Positions 1 through 10,157 of a DNA stretch of 64,000 nucleotides are shown piece after piece. A program made the translations under genes and the position numbers. Source of the stretch: Phanerochaete sordida (Eukaryota > Basidiomycota > Agaricomycetes > Polyporales > Phanerochaetaceae); contig BPQB01000044.1 in assembly GCA_019973155.2 (NCBI GenBank), forward strand, positions 124,001 to 188,000. The letters run 5' to 3'. Position 1 is the stretch's first letter, and each line of letters opens with the position of its first letter. The notes beneath the pieces were generated by a model. That model ran no database searches and was not told where the DNA came from. It saw only the letters and a program-made list of their open reading frames with translations.

Positions 1-61
1 AAGGTCCTGGAACAGCGATGAGAAGTGGAACCGACACAATCCTGGTACCACGACAGCCAGC

Positions 62-2242
62 ATGTGGTCTCCCCCGTCGCCCTTCGCGTCCAACCCCCTG
101 CAGACCCGCGCGGACCTGCAGCAGTTCCTGACGGGCCTGCTCGACCCGCTTGCGGCGCACACCTCGCCGGGCGGCGCGCGCATCCACCTCGGGCACACGG
201 GCACGCACTTCGACGAGACGGCGGCGCACCTCGAGGGGTTCTCGCGCCCGGTGTGGGGGCTCGCGGTGCTGCTCGCGGGCGGGGGCGCGTACGCCGGCGT
301 GCGCCGCTGGGTGCGCGGCTTCGAGGCGGGCACGGACCCCGCGCACGACGAGTTCTGGGGCGAGATGCGCGACCGCGACCAGCGGATGGTCGAGTGCAGC
401 GCGATCGGCTTCTGCCTCGCTGTCGCGAAGGAGCAGGTCTGGGACGCGATGAGCGACTCTGGCAAGGCGAACCTCGAGCGCTGGCTCGGAGGCATGAACG
501 ACAAGCAGATGCCGAACACGAATTGGCTGTGGTTCCGCGTGTTCTCGAACCTCGGGCTCAGTAGGGTCGGCTCGTCGTACTTCTCTGCGGAGCGGCTCAA
601 GGCGGATATGGAGCACCTCGACACGTTCTACATCGGAGATGGCTGGTCAAGGGATGGACCTGAGGGTGTTCTGCAGCTCGGTATGTTATTTACATGCTGG
701 TTCACGCACCTTGATGTTCACCTGCATGATAGATTACTATTCCTCGTCATTTGCGATCCAATTCGCCCAGCTGATCTACAGCAAGCTTGCCTGGAACGAG
801 GACCGCGAGCGATGCGAAAACTACAGAGAACGTGCCAGACTCTTTGCGAGGGACTTCATCTGGTACTTTGACCCCGAAGGTATGCGGCCGTCACATCCGT
901 TAAGCCCTTCGCGCTCACACCATTCCTACAAGGTCGTGCTATCCCCTTCGGCCGTTCGCTCACGTACCGCTTCGCAATGTCCTCTTTCTGGGGAGCGTGC
1001 GCTTTCGCCGACTTGGAGCTTCCTGCGCCTCTCACTTGGGGCATGGTCAAAGGGCTGCAGCTCCGGAATATCCGCTGGTGGACAAAGCAGGCCGGCGCGT
1101 ACAATGTGGACGGGACTCTCACCATCGGTTACGTCTATCCGAACATGGCGATGACGGAGAACTACAACTCCCCTGGCTCTCCGTACTGGTGCTGCAAATC
1201 GTTCATAACACTGGCCCTGCCAGAGTCGCATCCGTTTTGGGCAGCCTCAGAGGAGCCCTACCCTCTCGACTTGCTCAACTCGCTCACCAAGCCTCTGCAC
1301 AAACCCTTCCACATCGCGACGCACTCCTCATCTACATCCTCAGCCCTGACGCACTCGTACATCCTCTCCAGCGGCCAACGCTGCTCATACGCCGTGAAGA
1401 ACTCGGCCGCCAAGTACGGCAAGTTCGCGTACTCGACCGCCTTCGGCTACAGCGTCGCCGTCTCGAACGGACTGGGCGGGCCGGGGCTCGAGGAGGTCGG
1501 CGCAGACAGCGTGCTCGCGCTGCGCGACCTCGAGCACGCGGTGCTCGGCGGCGGCAACGCTGACGTCGGCGCGGCAGGTGCCGCAGGGGCAGCCGACATC
1601 GACCTCGAGGACGAGGGCTGGCGCGTCCGGCGGCGCGTGTACGACGCGCGCTTCGAGGCCGCGGGCACGGGCGCGGAGCTCCTCCGCGGGCTCTGGCGGC
1701 CGTACCCGGGCGTTGAGGTCGAGACGTGGCTCGTCCCACCGACGCCCGCCGCGCCGCTGTGGCACCTGCGCGTGCACCGCATCCGCAGCACGCGCCGCCT
1801 CGCGGCGGCCGAGGGCGGCTGGGCCGGCGACGGGCAGCGCGCGGACGGGCGGCACCTCGACGCCGTCGGCGCCGTCGCGGACTTCGGCGCGGGCCGCGAC
1901 ACGCATGCGCGCGGGTACGGCGTGCTCGAGGCCGGCGCGGCGGTGCTCGCGGTCTCGAAGAGCGGCGCGAGCGGCATCGTCGACCTCTCGCCCGCGGGCG
2001 CGGCCGCGCGGACGGGGCGCGCGCTGCGCACGGACGCGAACACGAGCCTCATGTTCCCCCGCGCGGTCGTGCCGACGCTCACCGCGGAGGTCGCGCCGAC
2101 GGGGGGCGCGGACGTGTGGTGGGTCACGGCAGTGTTTGGCGTGCCCGCGCGCGAGGGCGAGCAGGGCCCGCCGGAGGGCTGGGAGGCGGAGTGGGCGAAG
2201 CGGCCGGTCGTGCCGGAGGAGATTGCGAAGCTCATGGCGTGA
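62..2242 (+). CDS. DUF2264 domain protein
   Basis: Three exons, 62-680, 733-879 and 933-2242, join in frame to about 691 residues. The N-terminal half carries the block [17 protein letters not shown] (about residues 49-65), followed by a long helical, Trp-rich region. I recognise this as the DUF2264 family (Pfam PF10022), found in bacteria and many fungi; the fold is thought to be alpha/alpha-toroid-like, and the biochemical role is not established. The C-terminal half is a beta-rich, GC-biased segment ending ...EEIAKLMA. No signal peptide or membrane segment is visible. The ATG at 62 is the first one in frame in the window, and the gene could begin further left. It is convergent with the first XPA-C-like gene, with only about 130 bp between the stop codons. 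Both introns are about 52 nt. The family assignment is firm; any function would be a guess. Confidence 0.8.
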
Positions 2243-2376
2243 TTCAACTGGGACATGTGCGGTTACTCATGGAAAGATGGAGCAATTTATGTACGAGTAT
2301 ACAAGATCGTTGGAAGCTTTATAGTATCTCAGACACGACTAGGTAACGGTCGTCATCGAAAAGCTACAGGAAGATG

Positions 2377-3681
2377 TCAGCAATTGTGTGGGGGAGGTGA
2401 GATGGCGAGCTTACCCTTCTCGTTGGGGTCGAGCGTCGGAAGGAGGTTGTTGTACCGCTCCCAGGTCGGGAAGGACTCGCAGGCCTGCGTCGGAAGGAAG
2501 CTCGGACGGTGGTCGAGCCGTCCGCACAGCCACTCGAACGCCCCGTCCTTCCACTTGTTCGTCTCGACGTCGTACGAGACGCCGTACATGCGCGAGGCGT
2601 ACTGTTAAAGCACACGCGCTGTCAGTGCGAAGCACGACAGCCCGGGCAGCCATACGCACCCAATTGTAGACCGCCCACCGCGCCGCGCGCTCCCAGCCCC
2701 CGACGCCATGGTACTCCACAAACGCGATCAACGCCTCGAGCACTTCCACCATATACCCATCGTCCCAGTAATACCGCACCCCGCCCTCCGCATCCCGCTC
2801 CGCGCGCACGTCCTTCCGCCCGGGCCCCGCCGCGGGCGCGCGCCGCAGCGTCTGGCACAGGCGCCACCACGGCGGCGAGCACTTGAAGCGGCCGGGCGGG
2901 CATGCCGGGTACGCGCGCACGACGGGCAGCGCGGCACGCAGCGCCTTCTCGCGCGTGCGCGCCGGCAGCGCGCCGAGCCCGTCGAGTGCCGCGGTGTACG
3001 GCCCCCACTGCCGCGCCGGGAACTGCTTCTGGAGCGCGTCGAGCGTGGTCGCGAGCGAGTGCGCGTTGGCGGTGTCGGCGGCGCTGGTGGTGGTGGCGGT
3101 GGTGGTGCGCGAGAGGCGCGAGAGGTACGCGGCCGGCGCGGGGAAGGCGCCGCGGTAGTCGTCGCGCGCGGCGTGGCGCGCTTTGAGCATGGCCAGGCTG
3201 GGGCTCTGCGGTCAGCGCGTGTCTGGGGCAGTAGAGCCCTCGCACGCACTAGGCCTCGAACCGGGCAGGCCCACCGTGTTTCTGCCACGCAAGCCTCTCG
3301 ACCTTGCGCTCGCTGTACAGCGACGTGGTCACCGTGAGGAGCCGGCCGCTCGTCGGACAGCGCTTTCTGCACACCGGTGAGCAAGTAAGGCTACATGGGC
3401 AGCTGCAAGCATACCGCTCTGTCTCGTGTTCAAGACCGTCCAGATCATCGGCGTTGAGCCTATACAGCTTGAGTGCCGCACCCCTCGTAATCTATGAGCA
3501 AAGCCGATGAGACGACGCGGCCTCTCCTGCTCGCAGCAGCACAGGAATGCACCGTCTGGTGGACGTCCACTGTCGACTTTCTCCACGTCGACTCATCTTC
3601 GACGGGAGGCTCGGTGTCAGTGTAGATCGGCACCGGCTGCGTGTGCAGTGCAGGCTTGCTGGCCGACCTCGTCTTAGGCAT
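2377..3681 (-). CDS. XPA C-terminal-like tandem paralogue, copy 1
   Basis: Five exons are inferred. Exon 1 starts MPKTRSASKP and ends in the family signature DESTWRKS. Exon 2 reads ITRGAALKLYRLNADDLDGL and exon 3 ends SLYSERKVERLAWQKHGGP + ARFEA. Exon 4 starts YLAMLKARHA and carries the long helical body, with YYWDDGYMVEVLEALIAFVE near its end. Exon 5 holds the C-terminal module (KDGAFEWLCGRLDHRP, then RYNNLLPTL). Exons 2-3 match the XPA C-terminal DNA-binding segment in layout: I-T-K-T..., L-x-D-x-D-L, a gap, then a basic helix with W-x-K-x-G. The zinc finger of true XPA is absent. A nucleic-acid-binding role is inferred only. Compared with the other copies, exon 4 lacks the P-W-L-W-R-A-C-N block and the usual E-V-Y-D-K end is Y-N-W. 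A TATA-type promoter lies about 52 bp upstream. Confidence 0.6.
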
Positions 3682-3732
3682 GGTGATGGTTGTGGGGAGA
3701 GAGGTGAAGGCACCATTAACGCAACGACACGC

Positions 3733-3740
3733 CTTATATA
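3733..3740 (-). promoter_or_regulatory. TATA box of XPA-like copy 1
   Basis: TATATAAG reads on the minus strand about 52-59 bp upstream of the copy 1 ATG (3681). Copy 4 has the same octamer at nearly the same distance; copies 2, 3 and 5 do not. Confidence 0.55.
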
Positions 3741-3969
3741 CTGCATCTCTGCGCAGCCGGCGTTCTGGCCGGTCGCCGAGAGCGGGGTCAGAGTCTGGGA
3801 AGAAGCTGTCGTTGGCAGCGTGGAGTCGGGACCGAGCGGCGGGCGTCTCGTCCCATGATGGCGGGTAACCGCCTGCAGGTCGCAGGCCTTGCAAGTGCGA
3901 GTGTATGTCTATTTGATGTGCTGACATGTTGTAGGACTGATGCAGTAAGCCTACAAGACTGGAAGGACA

Positions 3970-5308
3970 TCAGCACTTCAAAGGGAGCTCGATACTAACG
4001 TAAGACGTACCATTTTTACCTATAGAAAGACGAGGGAGCATGTCGTTGTACCGGCGGCCGACTTCGCTGTACTCGCACCGCCGCGTCGAGAGACAGCTAG
4101 GCCGGTGCTCCAGCCATCCGCAAAGCCAAGCGAAGGCGTGGTCATACCACGTGTCTTCGCGCTCGTCGTAGGAGACGCCCCGAAAGCAGCTGGCATACTA
4201 CGGCACCATCGTTGTCAGGAACGCCAGCGAGGAGTGCGACGTCGCACTTGCCTTGTCGTATACCTCCCAGCGTGCCTTCTCCCAACCCTCGATGCCGTGC
4301 GCCTCGATGACGTCTATCAACGCCTGGAAGAGCTCCCCCAAGTAGCCATCGCCCCAGAAGTAGTCGGTCTCGCCCGAGAACCCGTCTTCCCACTCGTCCA
4401 TGCCCTCGTCCTTCGGGTCCTTCGGCGCACGCTCCAGCACCTGCCGCAGCTTATCGGCGGCGGGCGAGGGCGCGAGCGGCTCCTCGGCGCGCGGCGGGTA
4501 CCGCGCGGCGAGCGTCGCGAGCGCCGCGCGCATGGCGGCCTCGCGCTGCGCGTGCGAGACGCCGCGGGGCCCGAAGTTGTACTCGTGGTCGCCGACGCGG
4601 TCGAGCCGCGCGTTGCACGCGCGCCAGAGCCAGCGCGGGAAGCGCGGCCTGAGGGCGTGGAGGCCGGGTGTGACGACCCACGCGTCGTCGGGGTCGCGCA
4701 GCGCGGGGGCGGGCGGCAGGGTGCGGATGCTCACGGACGCGGAGGTGTACGCGGACGGCGCGGGGAAGGGCTTGCCCCGGTTTGTGGGTTTGACTTCGAA
4801 GCGGCCTCGGAGGGTGTTCAGGCTGGGGTGGTCAGCAAGGCGTAGAAGGTTGAGGGGTGTGCTGCGCACTAGGCTTCGAAGCCCTCTGGGCAGGTGTGTT
4901 TCCGCCATGCCTGCCTCTCGACGTCGCGTTCCTTGTACAGGTACATGGGCCGGACCTCTTTTCTGCCTGCCATTGTGACCATCGTCCTGGAGAGACGGCA
5001 GAGGGTCAGCACAACACAGGGGCTGCAACGCCTGGACGTACGCTGTCTGCTGTGCTGGCAGAGCTGCGAGATCAGCCTCCTTGAGCCTATACAGCGACAT
5101 CGCCGCGGTTTTGGTGATCTGCAGAGCGGCCATCGTGAGCGACTGTATGCGCCGGAAACGACGTGCGACATACGGTGCTGCTTGCGCTGACCTGGCTGGG
5201 TCTCCATGTCGACTCGTCTACGGGAGCGGGGGCAGGCTTGCTGGGCTTCTTCCTGGGGGACTTGGTCGGAGTCCGGGGGGTCTTCTTCGGGGTCCCCGCT
5301 TTGGGCAT
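3970..5308 (-). CDS. XPA C-terminal-like tandem paralogue, copy 2
   Basis: Exon 1 starts MPKAGTPKKTPRTPTKSPRK, a run of S/T-P-K/R repeats of the minor-groove-binding kind, and ends in DESTWRPS. Exon 2 is ITKTAAMSLYRLKEADLAAL and exon 3 ends YKERDVERQAWRKHTCPEGF + EA. These two parts give the best match to XPA_C (human XPA has ITKTEAK...L.DCDL and W-G-S-x-E-A). Exon 4 has the body signatures DPDDAWVVTPGL, WLWRACNARLD, SHAQREAAMRAAL and GWEKARWEVYDK. Exon 5 has SCFRGVSYDERE, DHAFAWLCGW, STRRCEYSEVGRRYN and DMLPRLS. The last intron (4198-4251) begins with GC, not GT (AAG|GCAAGT). Reading across it restores exact homology with copies 4 and 5. The C-terminal stop assumes no further intron after GRRYNDMLP. 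Confidence 0.62.
4198..4251 (-). other. GC-AG intron in XPA-like copy 2
   Basis: Donor AAG|GCAAGT and acceptor GTAG flank 54 nt. Removing it joins EVYDK to YASCFRGVSY, matching the joint made by ordinary GT-AG introns at the same site in copies 4 and 5. GCAAGT is the known consensus for GC donors. Confidence 0.75.
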
Positions 5309-5671
5309 CCTGTCGCTGTTGCGATCAAAGAACCGGAAAACGCCACCAATGGCGGGACAGATATCTTACATAAGCGTCGGGCCTGCGCCCTGCGCGACTA
5401 CAGCTGCACACACGATAGTACCGAGGAACTTTATCCCTGGAAGTGACATTCATTGGCTTATGTAAGAGTACAACAAATAATACTACATCAGTCTCGCTAT
5501 TCCCATCCACGCGTCCACAATACTGCGCACGTAAGTACGAAGCACTACTACTGGCAAACATCCATTTGAATACTGTATAGATTTCCCTGTTCCGACCAAA
5601 TACAAGGAACCTAGGGCAAAGACCAGCCATGTCAGTGCGAATGGCGTCAAGAAGACTGAAAGACGTACCAC
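5309..5671. other. Intergenic promoter region, copy 2 / 3' flank of copy 3
   Basis: No gene seen. It holds the copy 2 promoter motif at 5368-5380 and AT-richer sequence downstream of the copy 3 stop. Confidence 0.5.
5368..5380 (-). promoter_or_regulatory. Shared upstream motif CCGACGCTTATGT, copy 2
   Basis: On the minus strand the 13-mer CCGACGCTTATGT lies 60 bp upstream of the copy 2 ATG. Copies 3 and 5 have CCGACGCTTACGT at 57 bp (once the inserted element is subtracted) and 63 bp. Its core resembles the bZIP site TTACGTAA. Confidence 0.5.
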
Positions 5672-6956
5672 TCAAATGCGGCAGATGGGAAGCATAGCGT
5701 TATACTGCCTACCGATATCGGAGCAGTGACAGTGCCGTGAAGAGGCGGTGTCTGGACGGTGGACCAGTCGCCCATATAGCCAGTCGGCAGCGTCATCGTA
5801 CCATCGGCTTTCCTGCCTGTTCCACTTGAGATCCACGAGACAATCACGATACTAGCGCGTACGTCGTCAGCCCGCGGAGAAATCTTGACATGGATGAAAG
5901 CTTGCCTTATCGTACACTTCCCAGCGCACGCTCTCCCAGCCCGCCACGCCGTGAGCTTCAATGACTTCGATGAGCGCGGCGAAGAGCTGCGCCTCGTAGC
6001 GTTCGCTCCAGTTGCGACTGCTGCCTTCGGCGCTGTCATTCTCCCAAACCTCCATGTCCTTGTCCTTCTTGTCCTTCGGGGCCTGCTCGAGCACCTCCCG
6101 GAGCCGCTCGACCGCGGGAGTGGGCACATGGGGGACAGCTGGGCGGACGGGGTAGGTACCAGCGAGCCTCCGCGCACCCTTTAGTGCGGCCTCCCTCTCC
6201 CAGTTGGCGACGCGGGGCATAAGCACGTCGTCGAAGCCGTCGGGCGGATCCTCCGTCTTGTCGAGGGCTGTGTTACATGCCCGCCAGAGCCACGGCGGCA
6301 GGAGTGTCTTAATGTGCCTGAGATGTGCGTTGGCTGTCCACCTCTCCTCTGGGTTTTCGGGCTCAAGGAGACTTGTTGACGAGATGATGGTGACGGTGCC
6401 GGTGGCGGACCAGCGCAGACGAGGGTCAGGGAACGCCTTCGTCTGTCCCGGGCGAGCATTCCACTGTTTCTCCAACTTGTCCAAGCTGTGATGTTGCATT
6501 AGCACGATATGGAGCTTCTCAGGGGCGGTCAAACGCACTGCGCTTCGAATCTCTCTGGACTGCCGTGTTTCTTCCAGGCAACCCTCTCCACATCGCGCTC
6601 TTGATACTCCTTCATATCCCTAATCTTACCGCTTCTTACCGTCGAAAACAGGAGGTCAATATGGCTGCCACTGAAGGACTACGATTTCGCTCACGGCTTT
6701 TCGACATATGTGAGGCCCCTCAAGTCGTCTGCGTGCAATCTGTACAGGGTCGAGATATCTGTAGCACAGATCTAACACACATGAATGGCCTCGCACGTCG
6801 ACCAGAAAGCGAAACACGCACTGTCTTACCCAGAGGCACCCTGCTCTGCCTCCATGTGGACTCATCCGTCTTTGGCGGTGGTGGCGGCTGCTTTGGCTCC
6901 TTGCGCTTTGCGGGGGAGCGCTGCTTGGACGTCTTCTGCGGAGTTTCCTTCGGCAT
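5672..6956 (-). CDS. XPA C-terminal-like tandem paralogue, copy 3 (divergent)
   Basis: Exon 1 starts MPKETPQKTSKQRSPAKRKE and ends DESTWRQS. Exon 2 is shortened: the usual I-[NT]-K-T-A-A-x-x-LYRL has become ISTLYRLHADDLRGL, losing the conserved K-T-A stretch. Exon 3 is intact: KIRDMKEYQERDVERVAWKK followed by HGSPERFEA. Exon 4 carries PWLWRACNTALD, ANWEREAALKGA and GWESVRWEVYDK. A GC-AG intron (5853-5905) leads to exon 5: YRDCLVDLKWNRQESRWYDD, DWLYGRLVHRP, then SDIGRQYNAMLPICRI and stop. In exon 5 the invariant Cys of WLCGRL is Tyr, and STRRCEYSE has drifted to SSRHCHCSD. The reading frame remains open, so I call it a gene, but it is the most diverged copy. An inverted-repeat element sits 34 bp upstream of the ATG. 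Confidence 0.58.
5853..5905 (-). other. GC-AG intron in XPA-like copy 3
   Basis: Donor AAG|GCAAGC, acceptor GCTAG, 53 nt. Splicing restores EVYDK-YRDC and the whole C-terminal module in frame. Reading through instead gives an unrelated tail. The position is identical to the GC-AG intron of copy 2. Confidence 0.75.
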
Positions 6957-6984
6957 GATGGAAGTCGCGAATCGAACCCCGAGC

Positions 6985-7760
6985 GAGACACTGCAGGCAG
7001 GCCAGAATTTCCTAGCGCCGGAAATCTTCCTGGCCTGGCACCGGAATGGTGACATTTTTGTGCTGTGTCCGGTGTCATTTTCATGCTGATGAAACTTCGC
7101 TTTTCTTGCAGCTTTCGTGCAGATTTCCTTTGAATGGAATGCCATCATTTCCAAAGTCAGGAAATCGTTCGAAAACGGTCCTGAAATGAAGTGTTGTAGT
7201 GTTCAGGAAATGGCACCGAAAGGCATTGTTTCTCACTCCTTTGTGGTGTACAGAAACACACCTGAAATGATGAGTCAGCTTTCCTGGCGCTTGAAATGCC
7301 CCGGAAACGGTACATTCTGGCACAATTTCCATCAGATTTCCTCGAATGCGGAAACGATGCCTCTCTAGTGTCGCGAAATGTTTCATTTTTGCACACAATG
7401 ATACCTTTCCGGGAAGTTTTGGGAGGATTTTGCGAGTGGCGACAGTTATCATTTCAACGCCGCCGATACTCTACCTTTCCGATAGGGTGATATGGCACGG
7501 AAATGAAGCATCTTGATGATGATTTCGGGTGCTCGGAAATCTTACCTTTTAGCGCCATTTCGGGCTCAATTCAAGTTCATTTCATGGCTCCGGGGTAGGA
7601 AAGGTTTCCTTGCTCAAGAAATCGCTTCGAAATGGGCCCGAAAGGTATACTTTCGGCACTATGGAAATCTCGCCGGATACAGTCCAGAAATGTCATCATT
7701 CCGGTGCCAGGTCGGGAAGATTTCCGGCGCTAGGAAATTCTGGCCTGCCCGCAGTGAGAC
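6985..7760. repeat. Target-site duplication flanking the inserted element (GAGAC)
   Basis: GAGAC occurs at 6985-6989 and again at 7756-7760, directly abutting both ends of the inverted-repeat element. This is a 5-bp target duplication. Confidence 0.7.
6990..7755. mobile_element. 766-bp non-autonomous inverted-repeat transposable element
   Basis: The two ends are inverted copies of each other. Counting inward from 6990 and from 7755, about 64 of the first 68 bases match, starting ACTGC[A/G]GGCAGGCCAGAATT. Weaker similarity continues to about 85 bp. The interior has no ORF of note and is crowded with GGAAAT/ATTTCC words, giving a fold-back look. With perfect 5-bp direct repeats outside, this is a MITE-like or non-autonomous DNA transposon. 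I cannot place it in a superfamily. Good end identity suggests fairly recent insertion. It lies between the copy 3 ATG and that gene's conserved promoter motif. Confidence 0.8.
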
Positions 7761-8517
7761 GGAAAGGGGAGGGCGGGTCACTTACGTAAGCGTCGGGAGG
7801 ACCCTCGCAGTCGCGCCCGCCTGCAGCTCTGGTTCACCAACGAGCCAGCTGAAACCTGGCTTCAACAGGAACCCGCGAGAAATGGTCGCCCTGGAGACAA
7901 TATATATATGCCACGGTGGAGGCGGAGCATGTTCTGCGCATCAGCAAATACCGCCATGTCGACAGGCACAGTCTTTCACCGTCCAATGCGACACGAGCCC
8001 CCGGTGCGACAGCCCCACCAAGGCCCCGCGCTTTGGGGTGGACAGATGCCGGATGTATGACCTTTGTGGGGCGGTGGCGCATTGGACGGTCGTGTCGCAC
8101 CGGGCGGCGAATGACGCCACAGCCTGTCGCGCGGCTGCGGCTTGAACGTTTTCGCGATGGTAGATGGCCCTCCAGCCTGGGCGCACCTGCTACCAAGTCA
8201 ACTATCGCTGTTGCGAGATGAGGAAAGCTCATTTGACGCGGTCATAGATGAGTGTGTCCAGTGCAGGCGACGGGCAGTGCATAACTCGAGCCGGTCGCTT
8301 TTTTAGTAACTTACGCTACAGTCGGGATGAACACGAATCAATAAAGAGCGCGCAAAGGAGCAGTGAGTCCGAGCTCGTAATTGTCCGTAAGGGCGATCAC
8401 AAAGGCTATACTACTGTAATACAACACTCGATGCAAAGTAAAAATACAATGCCGTCAAAGAACAGTGCATGGGAATGGTCGGAGGTGACTCAGAGTAGCA
8501 CTGGAGACCAGACGCCG
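7761..8517. other. Intergenic, former upstream region of copy 3
   Basis: It contains the copy 3 promoter motif at 7784-7796 and a short ATATATAT run near 7899. No supported gene was found on either strand. Confidence 0.5.
7784..7796 (-). promoter_or_regulatory. Displaced shared upstream motif CCGACGCTTACGT, copy 3
   Basis: It is now 828 bp from the copy 3 ATG. Subtracting the 766-bp element and one 5-bp duplication gives 57 bp, close to the 60 and 63 bp of copies 2 and 5. Here the motif contains the perfect palindrome TTACGTAA. Confidence 0.55.
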
Positions 8518-9876
8518 TCAGAACCAAGCTCCTCTGCTGTTGGTAATAATGAACTCACCTCCGTGACCAATAGACAGTTGAGGCAGCATGTCGTTATATC
8601 TTCGTCCGGCTTCAGAGTATTCGCATCTCCGAGTGGACAGCACATCCGACGCGTGATCCAGCCGCCCACAGAGCCACGCGAACGCGTGGTCGTGCCATTG
8701 GACCTCACGCTCATCGTATGTAATGCCAGAGAAACAGTCACAATACTGTACATGTCTGATCAGCTGAGAGCAAGAGGCCACAACCTGGTAATGGTACTCA
8801 CCTTGTCGTACACCTCCCAGCGCACCGTCTCCCATCCCTCGGCTCCAAGTCCATGCTCCTCAATCACACCTACGAGTGCCTCGAACAGCCGCGCCGTGTA
8901 CGCGTCGCCCCAGTAGTAAGTGACATCGCCGTCGAACTGCTCGTGCACCTCCAAGTCCTCATCACCAGCAGACCTCGGCGCACCGCGCAGCACCTCGCGG
9001 AGCATCTCGACAGACGGCGAGGACGGAAGGCCCCCGTCCGGCCGCGCGGGGTAGACTGGCACAAGGTCCTCGACAGCACGCTTCAGCGCGGCCTCCCGCT
9101 GCGCATACGAGAGCCCGTGGCGCTCGAAGGTGTACGCCGAGGCGCCGACGGCGTCGAGCCGCGTGTTGCATGCGCGCCAAAGCCACGGCGCGAAGCGCGG
9201 GCGGAGGCGCACGAGCGCGGGCGTGAGGCACCATGCGTCGTCGGGGTCTACGAGCGGCGGCGGGCGCGGGAGCGCGGCGATGCGTGGGTCGTGAGGACAG
9301 GCGAGGTGGTTGTATGGGAAGGGGAGGGGAAAGGGCTTGTCCTTGGTCTTAGCGTTCGCGTGGTAGCGTGTTTTCAGCTTGGTGAGGCTGGAGTGCGTGG
9401 TCAGCGCGTCGTGCAGCTTGGAGGGGCGTCGGTACGTACTAGGCTTCGAAAGCGTCCGGACTGCCATGTCTGGTCCATGCCCGTCTTTCGACTTCGCGTT
9501 CATTGTACAGCGTCATAAGAACAATTTCTTTCCTGCCCTTGATTGTAGCAACTTTCCTATCAGGGGAATGAGTATGGTCTACGCGGTGCTGGTACGGGGA
9601 TGAAGACACGTACTCGACGATCTTGGTAGAGAGGCCGTCCAGGTCTTCGGGTGTCAGTCTGTACAGCCTCCGTGCAGCAGTCTTGTTGATCTTCCTGGGT
9701 GTCAATATTTACTCCGATTCGACGCTGTTCAAGGCTCACTGTCTGGTCTGCACTCGGATAAGACTCGCTCTCCATTTCGCTTCATCCACGTCTGCCGTCG
9801 CTGGGACACTCCGTTTCGGCCTCCTGGGGAGCGTTGGAGTGGAACTGGATGCATCTCTCGACGATGTCCTGGGCAT
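8518..9876 (-). CDS. XPA C-terminal-like tandem paralogue, copy 4
   Basis: Exon 1 starts MPRTSSRDASSS and ends with DEAKWRASL, a variant of DESTWRxS. Exon 2 is KINKTAARRLYRLTPEDLDG and exon 3 has LYNEREVERRAWTRHGSPDA + FEA. Exon 4 starts YLTKLKTRYH and has DPDDAWCLTPAL, PWLWRACNTRLD, SYAQREAALKRA, YYWGDAYTARLFEALVGVIE and GWETVRWEVYDK. The last intron is an ordinary GT-AG. Exon 5 has DCFSGITYDERE, HAFAWLCGRLDH, STRRCEYSEAGRRYN and DMLPQLSIG, then a short tail ending AWF. All family blocks are intact, making this a good reference copy. A zinc finger, signal peptide and membrane segment are all absent. Nuclear nucleic-acid binding is inferred from the XPA_C-like part and the basic N-terminus. 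Confidence 0.62.
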
Positions 9877-9928
9877 AACGATGGGGGCAGCAGCAGCAGT
9901 AGCGCCACATCCAACGCGAACGCGCCGT

Positions 9929-9936
9929 CTTATATA
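9929..9936 (-). promoter_or_regulatory. TATA box of XPA-like copy 4
   Basis: TATATAAG on the minus strand about 53 bp upstream of the ATG at 9876, in the same place as in copy 1. The surrounding bases GACGGCG resemble GGCGTG at copy 1. Confidence 0.55.
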
Positions 9937-10157
9937 TGCACGCGCTTATTTCCTGCGCCAGGCTGTTCGCTGTGCCGAGCTCCCGACTCCAAGTGCGCAT
10001 CAAACCATGCCGAGCCAGTTTGAATACAGAAATCGAGTCATGCGACAGAAATGTGGGTGCGGACCAGTGGCGCAGGGAGTCACTAGTATCGGCGGCGGAA
10101 AGCACCGCGTCCGCATTCCAAGCGCCACATCGCGCGGGCGAACATGAGCGCCCCGAG

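Noticed and set aside
7834..8232. 132-codon minus-strand open frame between copies 3 and 4, considered as a sixth array member
   Set aside because: None of the family motifs is present in any frame.
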